Positions 12,053-21,776 of a stretch of 64,000 bases of DNA are shown here, piece after piece. This stretch comes from Cervus elaphus. Taxonomy: Eukaryota > Chordata > Mammalia > Artiodactyla > Cervidae. Both the position numbers and the translations under genes were made by a program. The notes beneath the pieces were generated by a model. It ran no database searches. It was not told the DNA's origin and was given only the letters and a program-made list of their open reading frames with translations. The stretch is from the NCBI RefSeq assembly GCF_910594005.1, contig NC_057820.1:253001-317000 (forward strand), given 5' to 3'. Numbering within the stretch: position 1 is the stretch's first letter; each line of letters starts with the position of its first letter.

Positions 12053-14342
12053 ACACACCGTGTATCTTTAGGGTGTTTTCCTACCTGGGGACTCTCAGCC
12101 AAAGGATGATGCCCACATCATTGTGCTGAATATTGTCAATCCCCTCTTTGTTGCCACCAACAATATCTGAGAGGAGAGTCTTGCCAACAAGATAAGTTGT
12201 CAAGTGCTGTGTTGCTGTTGCCAGATTGGTCAAGAGAGGCCTCAGGAGATATCTGAGCACAGGTCTGAGGGCAGGAGGAGCCCTGTGGTTGGCCAGAGTG
12301 CCACTCAGGCCTGGGAGCAGCTCAGCCATGGCCTTGAGGTGTGAGGGCCCAGCATGTCCCGGAGGGCCAAGGAGGCCAGGCCAGAGTCAAGGCAGGACCC
12401 AGGCCCGAGGCAGGACCTCTGGGAACTGGAGCAGTGATTGCGGCTGAGGGGATGCCTGGTGCACTCTGACCTAGACGCTGAGGGTCAGCTCGTTGGCTGC
12501 TCTGTCCAGGAAAGACTAGGGGTGGTGGGGTATGGCAGCCACCTAGACAGGACAGGTAGGCCCAGGCCAGGAGCTGCGGAGGCTGAGAGCCACGGCTGCA
12601 TCAGGCACATGTGCAGACACAGCTGAGAGGACCTCCTTATGAGCCAGATGTGGGGAAACAGCACCGGAGGAGTCAGGTATGAGCCCAGATGCTTGTGTGC
12701 CAGTAGCAGAAAGGATGGAGCCCTGCTGGCCAAGATGGGGAAACTCGCCACCTGCAGTCACCGAGGGACATGGTGGCACACAAGCCCAGGAGGGTCACTC
12801 GCATCGGGACAGAGCTCAAGAGCACGGGGCAGAGTGAAAGCACTGACCGGTATGGCCGCAGAGAGAGGAGACGAAGACGGCCAGGGTCCGAGAAGGTGCC
12901 AGTTAGAGGGCAGAACACGGGACAGCCAGCTGAGGGGCTGAGCTTCCAGGAGCAGAGAGCAGCATGGCGGGTCAGAGGTGATGGCAGATGCAGCTCACAG
13001 AACCTGGGGTGACCTGGGCCAGAGTGTTTTTCTGGTGGAGGGCAGAAGCCTGCAGGGTTAAGAGACCAAACAGGAAGGGAAATTGGGTGGGCCAGCGTAG
13101 ACAGCTCTCCTGAGGAGTCATGTTACAAAGATAAGCAGAGAAGCACACGTCAAGAGAGCCCATGTCATTCTGTCCTGTTGTTCAGACAGATGGCCTCACT
13201 GGAATGGTCCATCAGGGAAGAAGAGGACATTCAAAAGGAGGGGAGCGGGCAGGGGGGTGCCCGGGTGGGTGTCTCTGGGGGTGGCTGGGAGGCAGAGGAG
13301 AGAGGACCGCTCACCTCTGGGGAAAGAGGAGACATGGGCGAGGTGGAATGGGGGTCTCTTCTCTCTGCTTGTGTCCTGACTTCTGGTTCCTTCTTTCTAT
13401 TCTGCTCTGTTGAGGTATAACCACACAGTGTGACCCACACACATCAGTGAGCTGTGACCTATGTGCACACTCAGGAGCTTATCACCACCATCAACACAAC
13501 ACACAGGTCCATCACTCTAGGTGTCCTCAGGCCCCGTGACCTCTGCTCTTGTGCTTTGGCTCTGAGTGAGGCCCCTGTTTGGGGCAGAGGAGGGACATTC
13601 TGCAGCTATATGTGTTATGAGAGTTACCATTTCATGTTGAGACTAGATTTGGGTCCCAAAGAAAGAAGCAGAAGGCCAGTCCTGAGGTGATACACCAACT
13701 GGCAAAGTCGATGGCCTTGGAACAGGGTGGAGTGGGGGAGCTGCAGCAGATTCTGAGGGGTCCACTGACACATGTGGGGGTGGCAGGAAGAAGCCCACCT
13801 GCGATGGGGCTGTGGGAAGGTCAGGAGTGGCCCTTCTGCCTTCAGAGCCTGAGCTTCTCAGATATTGCAGCAGAGATGTGGCTGGGCAGCTAGGCACTGG
13901 AGCCCAGGGTTCAGGTCAAGGTCTGGGCTGTTGCCATCAAGGAGGCTACCCTGGAGAACAGGTGGGCAGTCCAGAGGCCTGGTCTGCACCCTCAGCAAGA
14001 CACCCCAGGCCTGGAACAAATTTGGAACTGTTGCTGTGCCTCACACGCCTGTTACTGGCCCTCCCTGACTTGCAGACAGGTGACCACAGTGTCAGAGGGC
14101 TGTCAGATGACTTGTTGGAGTCACCTCCCCTAAGTCCAGGGCTGACCCCAGTCTGCTGTCCCCTGGGCCTCCTCTTCCAACCTGGGTCAACTGAACTCCC
14201 ATTTCTTGGAAAACAGAAGCATCTAGAATAGACCATGCATTGGGGCAGGGTGTGGACCACCCCCATGTGAAGCGCTGCCAAATGCCCCCACATCTAGTCC
14301 CCAGTCCTAGGTGGGGACTGGGGTTCATAGAGCATGTCACTC
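12053..14342. other. Intergenic, no gene recognised
   Basis: G-rich unique sequence. A minus-strand frame of 82 codons at 12081-12329 looks protein-like in composition but I do not recognise it. The remainder has only short overlapping frames. Confidence 0.5.
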
Positions 14343-14860
14343 TGCCCTCGTACCCAGTCACCACCACTGAGGTACCACACTGTCTTCTCATGCACTGAGT
14401 CCTGATCCCCTCGTACCCAGCCACCACCACTGAGGTACCACATTGTCTTCTCCACACAGCATGGTCACATTTCCCTTGTATCCAGTCACTAACACTAAGG
14501 TAGTAAACTGTCTCCTCCTCACACTTCGTGGTCACTCTCCCCTTCTATCCAGTCACCACCACGGAGGAAGTAAACTGTCTTCTCCTCATGCAGAATGGTC
14601 ACTCTCCTCTTCTACCCAGCCACCACCACTGAGGTAGTAAACTCCCTTCTCCTCACACTTCGTGGTCACTGTCCCCTTGTACCAGTCACCACTGAGGTGG
14701 TACGCTGTCTTCTGCACACACAGGGTGGTCTCTCCACCCTTGTACCCAATCACCGCCACCAAGGTAGTAAATGGTTTTCTCCTCCTGCAGCGTGGTCACT
14801 GTCCCCTTGTACCCAGTCACCACCACTGAGGCAGTAAACTGTCTTTTCCTTCTGGCACCC
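14343..14860. repeat. Minisatellite of about 63-67 bp, eight copies
   Basis: The block TACCCAGTCACCACCACTGA recurs at about 14351, 14414, 14479, 14546, 14613, 14680, 14743 and 14810, so the period is 63-67 bp. Each unit also has a GGTAGTAAACTGTCTTCTCC and a GTGGTCACT block. The copies are diverged, indicating an older array. It lies 1.1 kb upstream of the PCGF3 CpG island. Confidence 0.85.
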
Positions 14861-15559
14861 GAACTCCATTCGTGCCTTCAGTCTATAGCCTTGAAAATTT
14901 GTCTTTCTTTGCCCTCTTCCGTTAAGCAATGCTTTCCCCAACAATGTGCCCACACTGCACTGGCCATGGCCGCAGAGCTGCCTCACCACCCTCATCCCGT
15001 CACCAACCAAATCACAACACTCACTTGTGGGGGCCTCCTCCTCAGTCTGCCAGACCCCCTACAAGGGTTCTTTCTCACTGGCTCCTCCTGGACTCCCTAG
15101 TATCTCCACTGGGAGGGCTGCAGGGGGCTTGGCCCCTCAGCCTCACTCACTCCCTTAACCATCTCATCATCTCCAGACGCTGCAAGCTCCGGCTGCACTC
15201 CCGTAGCCCCCAGCCTCAGGGCAGTCCCAGTTGGGGGTCAGGTGACATCACTTTCCCGAGATGGTCAGCAGCTGCCTCCTCTCATGCCAGCTACCCCAGC
15301 AGTCCCACCCACCCTACAGCTCCCCACCTGGTGCAGCGCCCTGGCTCTCCCTTGCTCTGCCTCTCGCCCCAGCCCCGCCCCAACAGACATAGGGCAGCGG
15401 GAGGCCAACCCCAGGTAGAGAGCCGTCTGCTCAGACACTCCAGGAATCTCTCCATCTGACCTGATCTCCAACCTCTGTGTCCTCTAGCTTTCGCCTGGTC
15501 TCTGGAAAGCATTCTTCACACTTCCTCCCACCCCGGGGCCTGAGGTTGGCTGGACTCTC
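14861..15559. other. Upstream flank of the PCGF3 CpG island, no gene seen
   Basis: C-rich sequence with weak old-LINE character (L2-like) and no supported feature. The frame at 14929-15459 is serine- and proline-rich by composition only. Confidence 0.4.
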
Positions 15560-15810
15560 CACGTGCTAGCCGCCCCCAACCGGTTACTTGCAGGGCTCAC
15601 TGCTCCTCACGACCCTTACGTGCCGGTTCACTCTAAGGTAACCATCTCCGGACATCCGCTGCCTGCCCCAATCGGCCTGTTTCCCACAGGACACCACATT
15701 TCCGCTGTCCTTTGTGATTTTCTCCCCCCACTGCAGTGTGGACCCCACGAGGGCACGGACGTCATGATCACTGCTTTACAGCTCCAGGGCAGGGCCTGCA
15801 GAAAGGCGGA
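15560..15810 (+). mobile_element. Probable L2 LINE 3' fragment
   Basis: The block around 15735-15800 (GACCCCACGAGGGCACGGAC, then a tail ending in GGGCAGGGCCTGCAG) resembles the conserved L2 3' end. Upstream similarity is faint. It borders the CpG island. Confidence 0.4.
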
Positions 15811-16333
15811 CCCATGGACGGGTGGCGGGGTTAGCCTTGCCCAGAGGCAGCAGGGTTTCTGTCTGTCCGCGGCGCCCCCGTTCCTGCCTGAAGCTGATTC
15901 CCAAGAAAACAAGAATGCCAGGACGAGACTGCCTCCCTCGGAGGAAACCCCAGGTCTGGGGGCGGGGTCCTAACGCCAGCTGCCTGCAGGACCCGGGGTT
16001 CCGTAAGCCGCGCCTCCGCCCCGCGCTGCGCCCGCCGGCCCCGCCCCGCCCTCGGCCCGGCCCCGTCCCCGGCCCCGCCCCGCCCCGCCCCTCACCGGCC
16101 CTCCCAGGCCCCGCCCCCACGCCCCTCAAGGCCCCGCCCCATCTCTGGCCCCGCCTCCCCAGCCTCTGGAGTGTCCCACGCACCCGGCTTGGTCTCTGCC
16201 TGGAGCCCGGCCCCGAGGCTCCCTCTGAACCCGCCCTCCGTCCCCACCCACAACCTCTCACCACGCCCCCGTCCTGGGTTCCGCGGCCGGCAACCCTCTC
16301 CTCTTCAGGCCCCAGAGCCTACCCAGCCCGGAC

Positions 16334-16343
16334 GCGCCTGCGC
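16334..16343 (+). promoter_or_regulatory. NRF1-like palindromic motif in the CpG island
   Basis: GCGCCTGCGC fits the NRF1 consensus form GCGCNTGCGC. Immediately overlapping on the minus strand, 16340-16353 reads as a partial CTCF core (11 of 14 positions of CCASYAGRKGGCRS). A second NRF1 half-palindrome (GCGCATGC) sits at 16434-16441. Such sites are common at CpG-island promoters; binding is inferred. Confidence 0.4.
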
Positions 16344-16499
16344 CCTCTGGCTCCGCCCTGTCCCCGCCCTCGGACCGCCCCCTCCAGGCCCCGCCCCTGC
16401 CCCGGCCGCCGGGTGGGAGCCGGGCCGCGCAACGCGCATGCTCCAGGCGCGGCGCCCCCGACTCTGCGGTCGGCTCCGCTCGGGCATTTCCGCCTCTTT

Positions 16500-16622
16500 G
16501 TTTTAAACTCCGGACGGGTTTTTTTCTCCGGCTCTTGGGGGGGACCCGGAGGGAGCGGCGCCCCCTCCCCCTGCCCGCGCTGCCCCCGCGTGCGCCCAGC
16601 TCGCCCGCAGCTGAGACGGCAG
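16500..16622 (+). other. PCGF3: Probable first non-coding exon of PCGF3 (5' end approximate)
   Basis: At the downstream side of the CpG island the sequence GACGGCAG is followed at 16623 by GTCAGTGAG, a good 5' splice-site match. A non-coding first exon ending here would splice over about 15-20 kb to the next 5' UTR exon or to the coding exon at 36538. The start of this exon is arbitrary. A second, weaker donor (CTCG followed by GTAGGC) lies near 16771 and could be an alternative. Confidence 0.45.
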
Positions 16623-16799
16623 GTCAGTGAGTCCGCGCCCCGCCTGGCCTGGCCCGTGGCGCCCGCTCCACAGGCCGCGGCCTCGGCCCGTGTCCGGGCC
16701 CGGAAGGCTCCGAACCCCGGCCCGAGCCCCTGCACCCTCGTCGGCCCGGCCTGCGGCGCCCCGTCTCTGCTCGGTAGGCCCAGGCCCGGGCCGGACCCA

Positions 16800-17800
16800 C
16801 GGGGGCCGGACCTAGGGCAGGGCCCGACCTCGGGACGGGTCTTCGGGGAGCGACCGTGGATGACTGGATCCCAGGACCGGCCACTGAGGGGGACCAGACC
16901 CCTGAACAGGTCACCGGGGAGGGACCAGGGAGGACCGGACTCCTGGACGGGCCACCGCAGAGGGGCCAGGGAGGACCAGACCCCAGGACGGGTCACCGGA
17001 GAGGGACCAGGGAGGACCGGACGGGCCACTGCAGAGGGTCTAACCCCAGGATGGGTCATCAGGGAGGACTGGACCTTAGGACCCACTGAGAAAAGACTAG
17101 GAAGTACTGGACGTCAAGACAGATCTCCTAAGAGAGCCCAACCCCGATGTGGGTCATGGAGGAGGGCTGGGACCTTAAGACTCAATAAGAATCAGCTGGA
17201 CCCCGAGACAGGTCACCGAGGATGGCCAGGACTTAGGAACAGTTGGGACTGGGACAAGTCACTGAGGAGCCATGGACCTTAGGATGGGTCACCTAGTGCT
17301 CGCTTCAGCAGCACATATACTAAAATAGGATGGGTCACCTGGGGGCGGTCTGGACCCCAGGACTGGCCCATGGAAAGATCAGGGCTTGAGTAAACCCACT
17401 AGAGAGGACTGAGACCCCAGGACTGGTCTCCAGTAGGGCCAGGATTTCGAAACTGTCCTGTGAGCACTTCAGGGACCCGGGGACAGCCCGTCCTTCCCAG
17501 GAGCCCGGACCCTGGGGCTGTGCCACGTGGAGGGCTCTGTCTTGTGACAGGCTGCAGGGATGACCCAGGTAGGTCGTGAAGGAGAGTTGGACGCTGGGCA
17601 GTCCTGAAGAAGGCTGGGTCTCAGACAGGACCGGGACTGTGATGAGAGCTGAAACTTGGAGACAGGCCCCCAGGAAGGCTGCGACTCTTGAATGAGTCAC
17701 TGAGAAGCACCCAGGCCTCAAGGGTGGTCTCTGAGGAGTGCTGGGACCCCAGGTTGGACCCCCAGGGGCCTGGGCCCTGGGGCAGTTTCCAGAGTGCCCG
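16800..17800. repeat. Degenerate GGACC/GGTCAC-rich tandem repeat
   Basis: The stretch repeatedly shows variants of GGACCAGGGAGGACCGGAC and GGACGGGTCACCGGAGAGGG, with irregular spacing of roughly 45-60 bp, best preserved at 16860-17060 and decaying towards 17800. It begins inside the CpG island and extends into the first intron. Open frames over it are by-products of the repeat. Confidence 0.6.
17295..17326 (+). pseudogene. U6 snRNA 5' fragment (retro-inserted pseudogene)
   Basis: 17296-17326 matches the first about 31 nt of U6 snRNA (GTGCTCGCTTC then GCAGCACATATACTAAAAT) with one substitution (A for G in the CTTCGG loop). The rest of U6 is missing. The fragment is bracketed by perfect 14-bp copies of AGGATGGGTCACCT at 17281-17294 and 17327-17340, which looks like a target-site duplication from LINE-driven insertion. 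It is far too short to be a functional snRNA gene and has no U6 promoter. Confidence 0.8.
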
Positions 17801-20800
17801 GAATCCACTCAGCTCACTCAGCTGGACCTCACCTGCTATATAAAGGTCTGGAGCATCAGGGATCCTGGGCATGTAAGCCCCACAGGTGCAAACCAGCCCT
17901 CTCTGTGAGGCCCCTGAGCACCTGGGCCCTACAAACCTTCTGACCTTCAGCAGTTGCTGCCTGGACTGGTCCCTGGGGTTAGAGTGGGTTGAGACTGATG
18001 GAGCCCCTACTCCACACTGGCTCCGTGCCCCGAGCCAGCAGGGTGCCCCTCCCTAGACCCAGGAAGCTGTCGCCTACCCTGTTCTCCCAGTCTCTGCTCC
18101 AGGGCTGTCATTTCCTTACCTGGACTCTGTGGTCAGTGTCAGGCACCTTCGATCACTTCTACCCTCCCCGCCCTCCGGTGATGTCACCAAAAGGGCCCCA
18201 TTCTCTAGGGCTGGAGGTGTTTTCTGTGTCCAGGAATTTCCAGGAGGGATGGGATCCAAATGGCCATGTGGGTTGCGGGAAGGGTTTGGGGGCCATTGGT
18301 CCAGTGTTTGTCAGGTGAGCCATCAGGCACCTTTTCCAGTCCAGGAAGAGACCCTGGGGTGGGGGCTCTGCTTCTCCAAAACATTACCATCTGACCTCAC
18401 CCGGATCTTGCCCACAGTGTCCTTTACTTTGAAAGTAGGGATGGAGACGTGCTGCCTTTGGGCTGGGGAAAGGCTCCAGAGTGTCCAGTACATGAGGCTG
18501 CCCAGGTGGGCACTGTCTGCCTGGCGTGGGACCAGCGTGCAGTGCGTTCACTGTATGGACAAAAGGCAGGAGAACATTTAGAGACGTTGCCCTGTGTTAG
18601 GATGGGGCGTGAGTCTAAAACCCAAGGGAGACGCTTGAATGATCAGTTCACTGTTTCATTTTGTGCCATAACTTCTCTTCTTGGTTACTTAGGAGAAACT
18701 CCCTTTGAATTTTCAGTGTAACATTTCATAGGACCTAATCTTAAATGGAGTCCATGAATAGTCCAGCCTAGAAACTTTTATTTGTCAGACATAACCATGC
18801 TTGGGACCTTCTTGCTCAGTACTTGCTTCTGATTTTGTTCGTTTGTTTAAACATACACTTTACTTTTTAAGAAACTTAATTTTCTTTGAAGTTTTGGAAA
18901 AGACTTGTGAAACTGGGCATTCAAGTTTGATTAGGCTCTTTATTTTCTCATTTTTGGATTTTTGAAGGTATGATAGCGCTGGATGGTTATATTATTTATA
19001 TATTATTGTCCTGCAGGTTACCCCAAAATGTAGTGTGCCTTAAAACCACATCAGTTATCTCAGTCTGAGGTCAGGAGTCTAGGCACAGCTTAGCTGTGTC
19101 CCCAGCCTCAAGAGTCTCACAAGGCTGCAGACAGGGTGCTGACTGGGGCTGTGGTATCTGTCTGTAGGCTCAGCTGGGGGCATCTGCTTCCAGGCTGCTT
19201 GCTGGAGACATCCGTAGGGCAGCTCTAGGGAGCCAGTGACTGAATGGGAGAGTGAGCAGGCCACAGTGTTCATGACCTGATATTGGCTGGGATATCCCAT
19301 CCCTTTTGCCATGTTCTTTGTTAGAACCCAGTTACCAGGCCCTGCCCATGCTTGAGCAGGAGGAACGCCACAGGTGATTCCTGGGAGGGGCTGGGGGCAG
19401 CCAGGCCATCCTAATGCCTGGCCTCCATTAGATGTTGGCTCCTGAGAAGTGCCCTGCAGGGTGAATGAACAGGACTGCGCAGAGCAGTGAGGTCAGCCCG
19501 AGGGTGCAGCAGCTCAGCTGTCTCTTGAGTTACACAGGTTGCTCTGATGTCACCACTGTGCTGATGGAGTGATGCTGGAGCTTGCGCATGATGGGAGAGA
19601 AGTTACAAGTAGGAAAGATGTTTAGGAGTTAGCCTAGAACACTTGCAGCAGACCATAAGCCCCCACCCCACACACAGTTAAATTGTAGGTATGTGTGTCA
19701 GAGATGTAGAGTTGTTTGAAGCTGCAAGTGCAGTGATTTTAGTTGTTTCTAGAACTTTGATTCCTGCCAGTTATTTTGCTCTGGGAATTATAAACTGATG
19801 TTTCTAAGACATTTTTGAAGTGTGAGGTCCAAGATGTTTTGCATATTTGACCCTCGAAGGGAAGAGTGCTCCAGGAACCTGTGTGCTGGGGCCTGGTTCT
19901 CAGCTCACACCTCCCCTCCTGGGTGCCTGGACCCTGGTACCTTGACTTCCTGGTGCCGGGGCAGTGCTGCAGGACTGTGAAGGCTGTGAAGGGCACCCAC
20001 GCGGGGCCCACTGCCCGTGACTGGTCACCACGTGGAGGGGGCGTCCTCTCCTGCCACCCTGCTCTCCGGACCCGCTAGGTTTCCACCTTGCTGGGGGTGA
20101 AGCAGGGTCCTTTCCAGTGATTACACTTACTTATTTGGGTTATAAACAAAGTTTGTGTTAGCCTATACTATTACTGTTTAATTTACTGAATGACAGGATT
20201 TGTTATTTCATAGTTTTATTTGGTTAATGGTCAGAATCGAATTTGAAGTTGAAAGTTAATTTTCTTTTCTATTGCACTGTGTTGAGGTTTGAGGACAGTT
20301 TCTTACTACCTTTCTGATACTTGCTGTTGCTGTTGCAAAAATGCTGCACAATTTATTATGCTTCAAAAAATGGAACTGTTCTTCAGTTCTGCAAGTTGAT
20401 AGTTTTTCACTGGTATTTTAAAGTGAGGTATTTTAAAAGTAACTAGACTGTCTTCAAAAACTAGTTATTAGGCTTATTTTATTTTTTTGAAGAGAACTTC
20501 TAATGCTTAGGTGAATTTAGAGAGTGGAGGTTAACAGGATTTTTTTTTTTCAAACGCATCAATATTTGCTGGACTTTGCCACACAACAGCAAATTCCAGG
20601 TGTTTGACACGAAAAAGCAAAGAGTAGGAAGGTGTCCACAGGCCTCCGTGAAGTTCCTGGCCAACTTGTGGGTCCTCTGTGCATCTCGTGGCGGCCCAGC
20701 GGGTTTGGTTAGGGGGTCTTGTCAGCTGCTATGTTTGCTGATTCTCAGCAGGGCCTGGTGCGTAGAAGGTGCTCAGCTAGCTAAAAGCTGACCTGCTCCC

Positions 20801-20974
20801 TTCTACGGCCCTGTTCTGGAGCTGTTGTATGCATTAACGCCTTCCGTGGATCACCCAGGACGACCTGCTCGCCCGTGGCTGCCTGGTGAGGACACGCAGG
20901 CACGGGGCGCAGTCACAGGTGGTGAGGGACCGAGAAGGGTCAGCCTCTTCTGCTTTTAAGTGATTTAGTTTTAC
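17801..20974. other. PCGF3 5' intron, mostly unique
   Basis: Intron sequence. A TATA-like CTATATAAAGG at 17837 has no other promoter sign. AT-rich stretches lie at 18740-19010 and 20100-20560. Apart from the old repeat at 19020-19330 I see nothing to annotate. Confidence 0.5.
19020..19330 (-). repeat. Ancient interspersed repeat, class not determined
   Basis: The order CCTTAAAACCACATCAGTTA, then CTGAGGTCAGGAGTCTAGGC, then GAGTCTCACAAGGCTGCAGA is a recognisable old mammalian interspersed repeat (MER/MLT-like). A relative occurs at about 23070-23590. I cannot name the family safely. Confidence 0.35.
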
Positions 20975-21317
20975 TTTAAAAAAAAAAAATTACTTATTTA
21001 CCTATGGCTATACTGGGTCTTTGCTGCTGCGCAGGCTGTTCTCTGGTTGTGAGCGGGGGCCGCTCTCTAATAGTGGAGATTGAGGGCCCCTCTCCCGTCG
21101 TGGGGCGCGGGGGCTGCTCTCCCGTCATGGGGCGCGGGCTTCTCAGTGCGGGGACCTCTCGTTGTGGAGCGTCATCTCTAGAGCACAGGCGCAGCAGTTG
21201 TGGCACACAGGCTTAGTTGCTCCAGGGCGTGTGGAATCCTCCTGGATCAAGGATCAAACCCATCTCTCCTGCGGTGGCAGGTAGATTCTTTACCACTGAG
21301 CCACCAGCAAAGCCCCT
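20975..21317 (-). mobile_element. CHR-type tRNA SINE
   Basis: A poly(A/T) start is followed by TGGCTATACTGGGTCTTTGC, GTTGTGGCACACAGGCTTAG and CTTTACCACTGAGCCACCAG, the long artiodactyl tRNA SINE in reverse. Confidence 0.75.
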
Positions 21318-21479
21318 TTTAGTTTTTTACCAAAGTTTCTGAGGAAAAAAAAAAACACAGTGGAGAAAAAACGAATTAGACAGTGAGCACCCTTCTACCC
21401 TAACCCTAGACTCAACAATTATGTGTGTTTTGCCACATTTGCTTATCCGTTTCTCTGAACACACATTTATTGTTGAATC

Positions 21480-21680
21480 GTCCGATGGCTCAGACGGCAA
21501 AGAATCCGCCTGCAATGCAGGAGACCTGGGTTCGATCCCTGGGTTGGGAAGATCCCCTGAAGGAGGGCATGGCAACCCACTCCAGTGTTTCTGGCCTGGA
21601 GAACCCCGTGGACAGAGGAGCCTGGCGGGCTGCAGTCCGTGGGGTCGCAGAGAGTCAGACATGATTGAGCGACTAAGCCC
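21480..21680 (+). mobile_element. Bov-tA SINE inside a duplicated L1 stretch
   Basis: Contains GATGGCTCAGACGGCAAAGA, GGTTCGATCCCTGGGTTGGG and GCCTGGCGGGCTGCAGTCCG. Old L1 3' sequence lies on both sides as two about 95-bp copies (21386-21479 and 21682-21776). Confidence 0.8.
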
Positions 21681-21776
21681 AGCACCCTGCTGCCCGAACC
21701 CGAGGCCCAGCGATTACGTGTGTTTCGCCACACATGCTTATTGGTTTCCCTAAACACACAGTTATTGTTGAATCAT

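Larger units (their letters stand above)
15950..16900 (+). promoter_or_regulatory. PCGF3: CpG island and probable PCGF3 promoter
   Basis: Very GC- and CpG-rich, in clear contrast to its flanks. From about 16030 to 16150 and again at 16375-16410 it carries many GC-box-like CCCCGCCC motifs (Sp1/KLF type). No TATA box is visible. Two NRF1-like palindromic motifs occur, GCGCCTGCGC at 16334-16343 and GCGCATGC at 16434-16441. This is the usual design of a broad, housekeeping-type mammalian promoter. It lies upstream of PCGF3 on the same strand and is the only strong CpG island in front of the gene. The transcription start cannot be fixed from sequence; somewhere around 16440-16560 is my guess. Confidence 0.8.

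Noticed and set aside
12081..12329. 82-codon minus-strand frame of protein-like composition
   Set aside because: I cannot match it to a family, and there is no splice or promoter context. Left as unrecognised sequence.
15822..17282. 486-codon plus-strand frame, Pro/Arg/Gly-rich
   Set aside because: CpG-island composition lacks stop codons. The frame overlaps the promoter and the degenerate repeat and has no domain.
17834..17846. TATA-box-like CTATATAAAGG
   Set aside because: Isolated in the intron with no downstream exon or CpG support; chance match.
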